Shown: positions 8,736 to 16,549, numbered from the stretch's first letter. The stretch: DNA of 64,000 nucleotides from Pseudomonadota bacterium (GCA_018817385.1 JAHIUA010000099.1:27629-91628); one strand, 5' to 3'. The notes: generated by a model from the sequence alone, not told the origin. Numbers and translations: made by a program.

Positions 8736-9818
8736 GTGATTCTCCTTAACCGATACATACTTGCCCAGTTCACCCGCACCTTTTTCACCGTTGCCGGTGC
8801 CTTTATCGCCATTTATATCCTTGTCGACTCTCTCGAAAAGATAGACAACTTCATGACGGCAGGGAAATCTATCGGTCTGATTGTCAAATTCTTTTTGCTG
8901 AACATCCCCTTTATTATTGACCAACTTGGACCCATCCTGATCCTCCTGGCCGGAGTTATCAGTCTCGGTCTTCTCAACCATAACAATGAACTCACAGCCA
9001 TGATGGCCGGAGGGCTTTCCCTGCGTACCATCGTCAAACCAATTCTTATCGGTGCCCTTCTCTTCACCACATTTTTTCTGGCCATGGCCCAATGGATCCT
9101 GCCCCACACCATAGCCGCCACCAATACCATCTGGTATGAAGAGGTGAACAATATGGTGCCGCTGGGAATTTTCCGCAATGGCCGTTTTTATTACCAGGGC
9201 AAGGAAGGATTCTTTTCCTTTGCCCGCCCCTGGCTCGATAAAGATATATTCATCAATTTCTCCTACTCAAGCTGGAACAACGATTACAGCCTGCAGACCC
9301 TGGTCACCGCCAAAAAAGCTGAATGGAAAAACTTCACCTGGAAACTCTCCGAAGGCCAGATACAGGAGAAAAGTAGTCCCGACAATTACACGACCGCCCT
9401 CTTTGAGAGCAAAGAATTCACTTTTCCGGAAACACCGGACCAGTTCTTTGTACCCGAGTATCAGGCTGCCGAACTGTCACTGACCGAGCTCTTTCAAAGT
9501 TCCGTCAATCAGAGTAATCACAAGGAAACAATAGAGGCCAAGACCAATTTTTACAGCAGGATCTCCTACACTCTTCTCGGCCTGCCCCTGCTTCTCCTTG
9601 GTTTACCTGTGCTTCTCATATCCTACAAAAAATGGGGGAAAGATCTCTCTGTGGCGATACCTGCAAGCTGCGCCATGGCCTTTATCGCCTGGGGTGTGTG
9701 GGGAGCGCTGCAATCCCTGGCCAGGGCAGATTACTTTTCACCCTTTCTGGCTGCAGTGCTCATCCATATCCTCTTTGGTGGTGCAGGCTTCCTCCTTCTC
9801 CATAAACAGGGAACCTGA
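8736..9818 (+). CDS. lptG: LptF/LptG-family lipopolysaccharide export permease
   Basis: The 360-residue protein has the YjgP/YjgQ layout: N-terminal NRYILAQFTRTF, a first block of three membrane helices (to about residue 120), a soluble periplasmic jellyroll of roughly 150 residues, and a last block of three helices (LLGLPLLLLGLPVLLISYKK onwards). Together with LptB and its partner it extracts LPS from the inner membrane. The start is GTG at 8736; no ATG lies before the first helix. Its usual partner lptF is not adjacent. LptG rather than LptF is a guess. The next gene follows with only 4 bp between them. Confidence 0.88.
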   Translation: MILLNRYILAQFTRTFFTVAGAFIAIYILVDSLEKIDNFMTAGKSIGLIVKFFLLNIPFIIDQLGPILILLAGVISLGLLNHNNELTAMMAGGLSLRTIVKPILIGALLFTTFFLAMAQWILPHTIAATNTIWYEEVNNMVPLGIFRNGRFYYQGKEGFFSFARPWLDKDIFINFSYSSWNNDYSLQTLVTAKKAEWKNFTWKLSEGQIQEKSSPDNYTTALFESKEFTFPETPDQFFVPEYQAAELSLTELFQSSVNQSNHKETIEAKTNFYSRISYTLLGLPLLLLGLPVLLISYKKWGKDLSVAIPASCAMAFIAWGVWGALQSLARADYFSPFLAAVLIHILFGGAGFLLLHKQGT

Positions 9819-9822
9819 GCCC

Positions 9823-10569
9823 ATGACAATAGCACGCACACTGCGTGTCGGCATTGTCGGTGTACCACCGCTCTCAGTCATGCAGACGCTTACGGCTCCT
9901 CATATCAAGGTGTACGACCTTGATGAACCCCAAGGCAGGATAGATATTGAAACGGCCTCTCCCTTTCTGCCCCAGGTCTACTGTGGTATCCTGCGAACCG
10001 TCATGGCCAACAGTCTGATTATCAGACCCGATGTCATCTATATAGATATCGGCCCTGGTAAATGTGATTGTGCCGTACATACGGCAACGGTTCTCGAGGA
10101 TACCCTGCCCAAAACCCGAATTATCCGGACCAGAAATCAGGACAGCACTGATTTTGGCACACCTCTGTGCACGACCCGCATGGATTTGCTAAAAAAGATG
10201 CAGGCCATCACGGCCTCCGTGCAATCCACCACCCCCTACCACAGCCTGCAACCCTGTAAAGCGGTGGCCGGCTTCTGGGGAGTTCCGCCACGGGATTTTT
10301 CCCTGCTCAGCCTCTTTCCTGACACCACCCATGTCTACGGCTGGGCACGCTGTATGGAAAACAAGACACCGGACAATCTGAAACTCGAACTCCACTATAA
10401 TCCTGATATTCCTACAGTCTTTTTCGCCCAGTCCTTCTGCGCCAAGACGGCTTTGGCCCGCCACCTGGCCACAAAACATCCACACGCCCTCTACCTTGAC
10501 TGTGATGTAACTGCCGGAAACAGTGCCAAGGCAAAAATTCAGGCCTTTCTCGAGCTATCAGGAATATGA
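9823..10569 (+). CDS. Unassigned Cys-rich protein paired with activase
   Basis: I do not recognise this 248-residue soluble protein. It has no signal peptide or membrane helix. It contains eight cysteines, with notable contexts YCGILRTV, GKCDCAVHTATV, WARCMEN, SFCAKTALARHL and LYLDCDVTAGN. A frame open from 9598 exists, but ATG 9823 is preferred because the longer reading overlaps lptG. The small ASKHA activase follows after 69 bp. ASKHA activases of the BadF/HgdC type normally reduce an iron-sulfur partner, so a role as that partner or as a scaffold is possible, but the Cys pattern does not match the HgdA/B dehydratase subunits. Confidence 0.7.
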   Translation: MTIARTLRVGIVGVPPLSVMQTLTAPHIKVYDLDEPQGRIDIETASPFLPQVYCGILRTVMANSLIIRPDVIYIDIGPGKCDCAVHTATVLEDTLPKTRIIRTRNQDSTDFGTPLCTTRMDLLKKMQAITASVQSTTPYHSLQPCKAVAGFWGVPPRDFSLLSLFPDTTHVYGWARCMENKTPDNLKLELHYNPDIPTVFFAQSFCAKTALARHLATKHPHALYLDCDVTAGNSAKAKIQAFLELSGI

Positions 10570-10638
10570 GCCCCGCGGCCGTCTTTTCATCGTCTTCCAG
10601 CACCTCTTTTGGCCACGCCGCTTTTCAAGGACTCCTTC

Positions 10639-11295
10639 ATGCTTCTTGCTGACTTCGGCACCTCCTACTCTAAGATTCTGGACACCAGCTCGACAAACGG
10701 ACCGCAACTCATTGCCAGTCGAGACCTTGACCGTAACCTGCAGGTAGATATCGGAACCGGCCACAACGGCAAACGGCATTGCCGCCACTATGTCAATGAA
10801 CTCACAGCCCTGGCCAGAGGTGGGATCAGCCTCATCGACGCAGAGTCATTCACCCTTCTTGACTGCGGCAGCCGCGATATCAAGTATGTTGCCTACAGTG
10901 AGGGAAAAATAGAGGATATGGGCTGGAATGCCGAATGCGGAGCCTCCATGGGCTTCACCATTGAGCTCCTGGAAAAATATTACGATCTCGACTTTAGAAC
11001 CATTGAGGTCCCTGCGACCTCTTTTTCCGTTACCTGCGGGGTCTTGGGAATGAGTCACATCTTCGATGCCGTGGTAAGCGGCAGCAGCGAAGCAGAGGCC
11101 GTGGCCAAGTTTGTCAAAGGAATTGCCATTAATGCCTATAACTTCGCCAAACGTCCGCAAAGAATTTATCTCTCCGGAGGACTCTGCGACAATCCCCTTT
11201 TTGTCAGCGCATTCCCCTGTCCTGTTGTTCCCCTGGGACGCTTTGTTCTCCTCGACGGACTGAAGGCCTCCTGTGAGCAATTGGGGCTGCAGTAG
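10639..11295 (+). CDS. Small ASKHA (BadF/HgdC-type) ATPase activase
   Basis: The 218-residue product resembles activators of 2-hydroxyacyl-CoA dehydratases and benzoyl-CoA reductases. LLADFGTSYSKILD is the phosphate-1 loop, LLDCGSRDIKYVAY corresponds to the DIGGQDxK motif, NAECGASMGF corresponds to the NDKCAAGTG motif with its cluster-binding Cys, and VTCGVLGMSH may supply the second cluster Cys. IYLSGGLCDNP is the adenosine site. The family is usually about 260 residues. ATG 10639 has AAGGA seven bases upstream, so it is preferred to ATG 10609. No dehydratase or reductase subunit is in the window; the unassigned gene just before it is the likely partner. Confidence 0.78.
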   Translation: MLLADFGTSYSKILDTSSTNGPQLIASRDLDRNLQVDIGTGHNGKRHCRHYVNELTALARGGISLIDAESFTLLDCGSRDIKYVAYSEGKIEDMGWNAECGASMGFTIELLEKYYDLDFRTIEVPATSFSVTCGVLGMSHIFDAVVSGSSEAEAVAKFVKGIAINAYNFAKRPQRIYLSGGLCDNPLFVSAFPCPVVPLGRFVLLDGLKASCEQLGLQ

Positions 11296-11390
11296 AGTAT
11301 GACTGCCTAAGAAGGGCCAGCACATGGCTTAACGGATACTGCCAATTCTATTTCTTGTGACCTTCAGTCAACGAGGAAAATCTTTACTCG

Positions 11391-11530
11391 GAGTGTGGCC
11401 CTGGTAAACGGGATCTTTGCGCCAAAGGTCAAGACTCTCACCCGGCAGTTGTCAGGGAACAACGTGGAAACCTCAGCAGGAAACAGCTGACGCCGGTGAT
11501 GAACAGCAAGCCGGCACTCAGTAGAAGTAC
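11391..11530 (+). other. Possible group II intron 5' fragment
   Basis: From the GTGTG at about 11397 the sequence contains stem-loop pieces (GGCCCTGGTAAACGGGATC, TTTGCGCC, GTTGTCAGGGAACAACGTGG, GACGCCGG...CCGGC) that recall domain I of bacterial group II introns, which begin GUGYG. No intron-encoded protein or domain V is found nearby, so at most this is a relic. The 3' part overlaps repeat copy 2. This is recognition by eye only. Confidence 0.3.
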
Positions 11531-11600
11531 AGCCCAAGGGGTGAAAGGACCTTTACCAAATTCTCTGCAAAAAAAATGAAAAGAATTTCTCAGGCACTAA
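11490..11600. repeat. 111-bp imperfect repeat, copy 2
   Basis: This is the second copy of the element at 603-713, with the same length, the same GCCGG...CCGGC hairpin and the same A-rich 3' tail ending CACTAA. It lies in a 620-bp non-coding stretch between the activase gene and the riboswitch, about 200 bp before the aptamer. Similarity to copy 1 stops on both sides. Confidence 0.7.
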
Positions 11601-11744
11601 GGCCTGCAACTGCCTGCAAGCGACTGACAGGACCATGAACAGTTTCTATCTCTCTCTCCCCTCCCAACCCTTTCAGTCATATGGTCTCTCTGCTGTTCTT
11701 CCCGCCCCTCCCCCTCTTTCTGCCCCATGTACCACGTCGTGCAA

Positions 11745-11773
11745 TTGACGCAAGATGGTTTCTTGCATACCAT
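11745..11773 (+). promoter_or_regulatory. Weak candidate promoter upstream of riboswitch
   Basis: TTGACG (11745-11750) and TACCAT (11768-11773) are separated by 17 bases and lie about 30 bp before the aptamer. The -35 box is good and the -10 box is poor. Confidence 0.35.
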
Positions 11774-11802
11774 AATACAAGAAGAACATTCCATTTGATT
11801 GG

Positions 11803-11880
11803 CTCAAGATAAAGCCAAACTTGCCGTGAGGCAGGGACGGAAAGCAAACGGGTCTCAATAGATAGCCGGGCTGCCTTGAA
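11803..11880 (+). ncRNA. Cyclic-di-GMP-I (GEMM) riboswitch
   Basis: The sequence fits the GEMM-I aptamer. P1 pairs TCAAG (11804-11808) with CTTGA (11875-11879). The first internal hairpin is CTTGCC-GTGA-GGCAGG with a GNRA loop (11820-11835). GGGACGGAAAGC follows, and the 3' half contains GGTCTCAATAGATAGC and CCGGGCTGCC. Aligned to the Vibrio Vc2 aptamer, the position equivalent to G20 is G (11814), which favours c-di-GMP over cyclic AMP-GMP. The 21-46 pair, G-C in Vc2, is C-G here (11815 and 11840), a compensatory change. A terminator overlaps the 3' half, so ligand binding should allow transcription of the downstream exported protein. Confidence 0.85.
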
Positions 11881-11902
11881 AGAGGGTAGTCCGGCTTTTT
11901 TT
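11864..11902 (+). terminator. Riboswitch expression-platform terminator
   Basis: AGCCGGGCTGCC (11864-11875) pairs with GGGTAGTCCGGCT (11884-11896), followed by a run of seven or more T. The 5' arm is also the 3' half of the c-di-GMP aptamer, so the two folds exclude each other. Confidence 0.85.
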
Positions 11903-11919
11903 ATTGAAGGAGAAATGCA

Positions 11920-12639
11920 ATGAAACGAAAGATCACTCTTACTGTAACATGTGCTTATCTCATCATCGCGTTAACGACATTGCTCACTGGCATACCAGCT
12001 TACGGCCAACAAGTTGTAACGGCTCCTTATTTCCCCCTCTATCCTGGTAGCTGGTGGAAGTATAGCAAAAATGGAACAGAGACATATGTTGAGACAGTAC
12101 TGACAGATCCAGTTGTTGTGAATTCTGTCCTTACAACGGTCATAGCGAGACCAGAAGAAATGGAATATGTCACCAACGATTCATTCGGTATTCGCGAGCA
12201 TAGAATAAAAGAGAACTCTTTTGATTACACGGTAACGTTCATACCACCGGTATTGCTCTCCCCTCCTCTGGCCACACTGGGTCAACTGACAGACAGTCAG
12301 GGGACTGCTCGTTTTGACATTCCATCAACAGGGACATTTGACATCGCCTACCGTGCCAGTACAGTACCATTGACTTTTGAATCAATTTCTGTCCCTTACG
12401 GAACATTTGAATCGGTTAAAATCAAAACGACATTCAGGATGTTTGGCACCATTAATGGGATGACGGTTGACGAATCGTCAACCGCGTATACTTGGCTTGC
12501 CAAAAATATTGGCAGTGTAAAGAGGATCGAGTATTACGACGGGAAAGCAGATGAGGAAGTTCTGATAGACACAAATTTACCCATGATAAAGCCCATCCTC
12601 TCTCCACTCCATTTTCTTCTACTCAAACGAGAGAGCTGA
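11920..12639 (+). CDS. Exported protein of unknown function under c-di-GMP riboswitch
   Basis: The 239-residue product starts with a clear signal peptide: MKRK, a hydrophobic core TCAYLIIALTTLLTG and a cleavage site after PAYG. No lipobox Cys is present, so the mature form should be periplasmic or secreted. The mature part begins with YFPLYPGSWWKYSKNG, a pattern seen in small exported proteins whose function I do not know, and is rich in beta-prone Val/Thr. AAGGAG precedes ATG 11920. It is the only gene between the riboswitch and a terminator. Regulation by c-di-GMP suggests a role in surface attachment, matrix or motility, but that is inference. Confidence 0.85.
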   Translation: MKRKITLTVTCAYLIIALTTLLTGIPAYGQQVVTAPYFPLYPGSWWKYSKNGTETYVETVLTDPVVVNSVLTTVIARPEEMEYVTNDSFGIREHRIKENSFDYTVTFIPPVLLSPPLATLGQLTDSQGTARFDIPSTGTFDIAYRASTVPLTFESISVPYGTFESVKIKTTFRMFGTINGMTVDESSTAYTWLAKNIGSVKRIEYYDGKADEEVLIDTNLPMIKPILSPLHFLLLKRES

Positions 12640-12646
12640 TCGGTCC

Positions 12647-12672
12647 CTTCTCTTCGGGAGAAGATTTTTTTT
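12647..12672 (+). terminator. Rho-independent terminator
   Basis: CTTCTC-TTCGG-GAGAAG followed by ATTTTTTTT, eight bases after the stop of the exported-protein gene. Confidence 0.88.
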
Positions 12673-13018
12673 GCACAGCGATGCTGCCTTCCAGTACATT
12701 CCTGGGCCCTAAAAGTCTTTTTAGCTGGACCGACGAGACGAAGCCACAGCGGACAAAAAAGGATAGCTATCCAGCAGACAAGTGGTTTTTGGCGCTGCGA
12801 TCGCCTTCCTCTGCGGAGCGTGTCCTCAGTCAAATAATGGTTCGTTGCTGCAAGAGCTCGAATGCAACCTATTGCGCTGTGGGATATGGCCAAAACCGGA
12901 CAGCAACAAATCTCCTATCAATCGTCAGCCAACAGGCCTGACAAATAACTTCCCCTTCCGCACTGATGCCTTGAGGCAGCAGCGCCAAGAGTGCCACTTG
13001 ACAATGACTGCCAATCAG
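12673..13018. other. Convergent intergenic region
   Basis: This 346-bp stretch lies between convergent genes. Overlapping frames on both strands have no recognisable protein features, and I see no RNA fold or repeat. It contains one GCGATCGC octamer near 12798. Confidence 0.4.
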
Positions 13019-13813
13019 CTACCTCCAGGTTATTTTCAGTTCATCTCGCTGAGGGATGTGACGATAGCGGAATTTGGGATAGCCAAGCATCAGTGCCGTA
13101 TAGACCTGATGATTTTCAGGAAGATCAAGGGCTGCGACAATCGGCTCATAATGCTGGGCAGCCTGGACAAGAAAGCCGGCCCAGCAACTGCCAAGCCCGT
13201 AACTATGGGCAGCCAGATCGAGGTAGGCGGTGGCCAGGGTGCAGTCTTCAATCGGATGTTCACTGGAGAACGGATTGGCATGGGCAATAGCCAGGTGAGG
13301 GGCACCTCGCAATACCTTGTCCTGGCCCTGCCCCCAGGCCCGGGTGAGACCGGGAAAGATCTTCAACTCCTTCATCCAATCGACCACCAGACCGGCTAGC
13401 CGCTTCACTTCATCGCGATTTTCAACCATCAGCCAGTGAACCGGCTGACCATTATGGGCGCTGGGGGCATAGCGACTGACGTCAAGTATGCTTTTTAAGG
13501 TAGAGTGGTCAACGGCTCTTTTTTTATAGGTCCGGATGGAACGTCGACTGAGAAGAAAATGTTCAACTGCATCTGGAGAGGGCAAAAGACTCGCCTCTAT
13601 GGCAAGACTCCCGGCAAAGGGTGAAACTGTTATATCCAGAGCATCAGATATGCAGACGGCCATACAGTGACCGCAGCGAATACATTTTTTAATCGCTGCC
13701 TTGCGTAACTGGGGAAATCCCTCTTTGTCCTGATTTATGAGATCAAAGGGGCATTCTGCTATACAGGAGTAACATTTTTTACACTGCTCCTGGTCGACAC
13801 TGAGACTAATCAT
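13019..13813 (-). CDS. Ferredoxin-nitroreductase fusion
   Basis: The 264-residue protein joins two domains. Residues 1-65 hold two 4Fe-4S sites, CKKCYSCIAECP and CIRCGHCMAVC, as in bacterial ferredoxins. From about residue 85 a nitroreductase domain follows, with the FMN-binding SRRSIRTYKKRAV, RYAPSAHNGQPVHWLMV and GLGSCWAGF motifs. Such fusions occur in anaerobes and use ferredoxin-level electrons to reduce a substrate on FMN; the substrate cannot be told. No signal peptide is present, so it is cytoplasmic. It is a single gene, divergent from the DUF362 gene 283 bp away. Confidence 0.92.
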   Translation of the reverse strand: MISLSVDQEQCKKCYSCIAECPFDLINQDKEGFPQLRKAAIKKCIRCGHCMAVCISDALDITVSPFAGSLAIEASLLPSPDAVEHFLLSRRSIRTYKKRAVDHSTLKSILDVSRYAPSAHNGQPVHWLMVENRDEVKRLAGLVVDWMKELKIFPGLTRAWGQGQDKVLRGAPHLAIAHANPFSSEHPIEDCTLATAYLDLAAHSYGLGSCWAGFLVQAAQHYEPIVAALDLPENHQVYTALMLGYPKFRYRHIPQRDELKITWR

Positions 13814-14096
13814 AATGACAACTCCGAAATATATTACAAGAGAGAACAGCTAAGGCCAATACAGACCACTTGCCCTGAAACAGGTTATTGAACTTTGCCG
13901 TATCAGAGCGGACCCGGTCCCTATCATTGCCATTGTCAAATCAAGGCCAACCTACTACTATCACCTACGCAAAAAGAGGCCTGCTCTTCCTGCCCTGAAG
14001 ACTCAGGACGACAGACAGGCAGGACATGCATAAACCAGCTTCCTGCCAGAACATTGCCCAGAAACTGAATGCATTTCCGGGCTGAGGTCCACCTGT

Positions 14097-14912
14097 ATGC
14101 GCAATCCGAGACTCTATACGACCCCTATCACATCGCTGCAAGAAAACCTTCCGCCTCTACTGGATGCAGCAGGCCTTCCAAACCTCATACCAAGCGGCAA
14201 GACCATCCTCATCAAACCTAACCTGGTGGAGGCCCTGGCCCCGCCTGTTACCACCCCGGTACAACTGGCTGCCCTTCTCGTCGATTACCTGCAGAATAGG
14301 CTCCCCGGCAATCCTATCCTCATCGGAGAGGGTACGGGCTCTTTGCAATATGATACCCATTACCCCTTCCAAATGCTGGGATATACTGACCTGGCAGCAG
14401 CGAAAAACATTCCTCTTCTCGACCTCAATCAGGAAAAGCTGACCAAGAGAGAAGACACGCGCTGCAAAAGATGGCCGATCATGTATCTCCCCGCCATCCT
14501 GGACGAAGTCTTTTTGCTTTCGGTCCCTGTGCTCAAGGCCCATACCCTAGCGGGGGTCACACTGACCATGAAAAACATGATGGGCTGCGCTCCCCCTTCT
14601 CACTTTCGCGGCCAGGGCGGCTGGGGTAAATCTGCATTCCATCGGCAGATCCAAGAGGCCATCTTTGACCTCAATCGCTACCGAACTCCGGATTTCACTC
14701 TCCTTGATGCATCCATTGGTATGGCCAAGGCCCATCTCTGGGGTGCCCATTGTGAACCGCCGGTCAATCAACTGGTCGCCTCTGCAGATCCTGTGGCCAT
14801 TGATGCCTACGGCGCCGCACTCCTCAACATCGACTGGAAGAACATAGGACATATCCACATGGCCAACTCGATTCTGGGATCGGCCCATACAGCACCTGTA
14901 GAGATTCCATAA
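14097..14912 (+). CDS. DUF362 family protein
   Basis: The 271-residue product has the DUF362 signatures: GKTILIKPNLVEA near residue 35, VPVLKAHTLAGVTLTMKNMMG in the middle, and SADPVAIDAYGAALL near the C-terminus. Many family members carry a C-terminal 4Fe-4S ferredoxin domain; this one has none and is the short form. The function of the family is not established. A GAGGT motif lies about eight bases before ATG 14097. It is divergent from the ferredoxin-nitroreductase gene, which could provide redox partnership, but nothing proves it. Confidence 0.85.
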   Translation: MRNPRLYTTPITSLQENLPPLLDAAGLPNLIPSGKTILIKPNLVEALAPPVTTPVQLAALLVDYLQNRLPGNPILIGEGTGSLQYDTHYPFQMLGYTDLAAAKNIPLLDLNQEKLTKREDTRCKRWPIMYLPAILDEVFLLSVPVLKAHTLAGVTLTMKNMMGCAPPSHFRGQGGWGKSAFHRQIQEAIFDLNRYRTPDFTLLDASIGMAKAHLWGAHCEPPVNQLVASADPVAIDAYGAALLNIDWKNIGHIHMANSILGSAHTAPVEIP

Positions 14913-15116
14913 TACGTTCTGTCTCTCGTCAATACTCAGTTTACAAAGCCGGAATGCTCTGGGATAGACAACTCTTTCAGCAACCGACTGGACTCTCGGG
15001 TGCAATGACTCTCAGATACTGCAAGAATGGAGGTTGCCCTCTCTTCTTTTCGCCCCAATTCCCCTGAAAAGCCACCTAAAAAAAGGCACCAACAGTCAAG
15101 TCACTTGGGTCTCTAC

Positions 15117-15148
15117 AAAAAAAGGCCCCGATGTAATACACCAGGGCC
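15117..15148 (-). terminator. Rho-independent terminator of fkpA operon
   Basis: On the minus strand GGCCC and GGGGCC pair around a 14-base loop and are followed by seven T. It lies 22 bp past the small Lys/Cys-rich gene. Confidence 0.75.
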
Positions 15149-15169
15149 TGTAAACGAAAAAAGAAAAGC

Positions 15170-15319
15170 CTATTCTTTATCCTTTTTGCCTTTCTTCTTG
15201 TCTTTTTTCTTGTCTTTTAGTTTCGCCACTTCTTTCTTGACAAGTTTAGGAAGAGGGCAGCTCTTGCAGGAGATGCCCTTCTTTTTTATCTTGTTGCAGC
15301 ATTTCTTTTTCGTACCCAT
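15170..15319 (-). CDS. 49-residue Lys/Cys-rich protein
   Basis: ATG 15319 to TAG 15170 encodes 49 residues. The first 21 residues hold four cysteines, in KKKCCNK and SCKSC, suitable for one metal ion or cluster. The second half is almost entirely charged and very Lys-rich (KLKDKKKDKKKGKKDKE). GAGGA lies about six bases upstream; a second in-frame ATG two codons earlier is less well spaced. It follows the FKBP gene by 37 bp and is closed by a terminator, so both are probably in one transcript. I do not know the family. A nucleic-acid or metal-binding role is possible, and low-complexity coding cannot be fully excluded. Confidence 0.65.
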   Translation of the reverse strand: MGTKKKCCNKIKKKGISCKSCPLPKLVKKEVAKLKDKKKDKKKGKKDKE

Positions 15320-15356
15320 TGTCATTCCTCTTGGTTATGGAGAGTAGTACAATGAA

Positions 15357-16109
15357 TTATTCCTTTGCTTCCTTTTCAGTGGAGACTTCCTTTTCAGTGG
15401 AGACTTCCTTTTCAATGGAGATCAGCTCCACATCAAAGAGGAGAACAGAATTAGGTTCGATCATCGGTGGAACTCCTTGATCACCGTAGGCCAGGTTCGA
15501 GGGAATAGCAACTTTTAAAACAGACCCCTCTTTCATGAGCTGAAGGGTCTCTGTCCAGCCTGGAATGACCTGACTTACCCCAAAGACGACAGGTTCACCT
15601 CGTTTATAGGAATCATCAAAAACAGTACCGTCAATCTTTGTTCCCTTATAATGGACTTTGACCATATCCTCAGCCGCAGGTGTGGCGCCTGTCCCTTCTT
15701 TTACCACCTCGTACTGGAGACCGCTTGCAGTGACAATCACTCCTTTGTTCTCTTTATTTTTGGCAAGATATTCATCCCCTGCTTTCTTATTCTCTTCCTG
15801 CAATTCTTTTAGCTGGGCTTCCTGTTTTTCCTGCATTTTCTGAGAAAATTCGCTCTGTACAGCCTGCATTTCCTCTTTGCTGAGCAGAGGAGGCTTTCCA
15901 TGAAACGAATCATCAAGGCCTTGCACTAGAATTTCATAATTCAGATCTTCACCCATCCCTTTAAAATAGGTTCCCACATCAAGTCCCAGACTGTAGCTGA
16001 GTTTCTCTTCAAAGGTCTTCAGTTCGTTCGTTTTTACGGCATCTTCTGCCTGGATTTGTCCAGGTAAAATCAGACATGCAAACAGGGCAATCCCTACAAT
16101 TTGTTTCAT
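15357..16109 (-). CDS. FKBP-type peptidyl-prolyl isomerase (FkpA/Mip-like)
   Basis: The 250-residue protein has a signal peptide (MKQIVGIALFACLILPGQIQA), a helical FKBP-N dimerisation domain (about residues 32-115, YSLGLDVGTYFKGM through a long charged helix), and an FKBP domain with VKVHYKGTKIDGTVFDDSY, VIPGWTETLQLMKEGS and IPSNLAYGDQG. It should act as a periplasmic foldase or chaperone. The C-terminus ends in a short tandem repeat (KEVSTE twice) encoded by an 18-bp DNA repeat. It is followed by the 49-residue Lys/Cys-rich gene. Confidence 0.93.
   Translation of the reverse strand: MKQIVGIALFACLILPGQIQAEDAVKTNELKTFEEKLSYSLGLDVGTYFKGMGEDLNYEILVQGLDDSFHGKPPLLSKEEMQAVQSEFSQKMQEKQEAQLKELQEENKKAGDEYLAKNKENKGVIVTASGLQYEVVKEGTGATPAAEDMVKVHYKGTKIDGTVFDDSYKRGEPVVFGVSQVIPGWTETLQLMKEGSVLKVAIPSNLAYGDQGVPPMIEPNSVLLFDVELISIEKEVSTEKEVSTEKEAKE
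15369..15420. repeat. 18-bp tandem repeat inside the FKBP gene
   Basis: The unit TTCCTTTTCAGTGGAGAC is present almost three times (15369-15386, 15387-15404, and a partial third copy with one change). It adds KEVSTE units to the C-terminal tail, so unit number could vary by replication slippage. Confidence 0.85.
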
Positions 16110-16549
16110 CTATTCACTCCTTTAAAATTATAAATATAACGTGATTAAGGAGACCTCAGGGAAGGATATATTGCTTCCACCTTTCAACTTCAACCCATTG
16201 GAGGGCCGATCTGGAAAGGTAAGGACCGCAACCGAGATCTGCCAAACCTGAACTCTCATGTCCCCAACATCTTTTTGAATAACTCCTACCAATCACACCA
16301 ATATTTGCAAACAGGTAAGCACTCTTTTGGATGGTGCAAGTTTGAAAATAAATTTCCATAACGACACCCTCACAAAATCATAAAGCCAGGGCGCAAGCGA
16401 GTGGACCTTAGTGACTCGAGAACAAAAGCCCTTTAACAACGAAGGACGGGGGCCTGCTCCCTGCAACTGGGAAGAAAGGAACAGCAAAATTTATTTAGAA
16501 CAAGAACGACTCGCTGCCTCTGCCCCGGGCCACTCGCCTCGACAGCGGT
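16110..16549. other. Non-coding interval
   Basis: This 440-bp gap lies between the Smr gene and the FKBP gene. Short frames on the minus strand have no recognisable features and no good ribosome binding sites. I looked for tmRNA, 6S-like and riboswitch signatures and saw none. It should contain the FKBP promoter. Confidence 0.4.

Noticed and set aside
9598..9822. N-terminal extension of the Cys-rich protein into lptG
   Set aside because: The extension lies in another frame of the conserved lptG C-terminal helices, and ATG 9823 is a natural start just after the lptG stop.
12534..12941. Overlapping frames on both strands in the 12.5-12.9 kb region
   Set aside because: They overlap a signal-peptide gene or a terminator, lack Shine-Dalgarno sites, and have no recognisable features.
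15027..15347. Plus-strand 106-residue frame
   Set aside because: It is antisense to the better supported 49-residue gene and terminator, and its Phe/Ser runs are the complement of the Lys codons.
16110..16549. Small RNA such as tmRNA or 6S RNA
   Set aside because: No tRNA-like ends, tag frame or 6S-type central bubble could be recognised.
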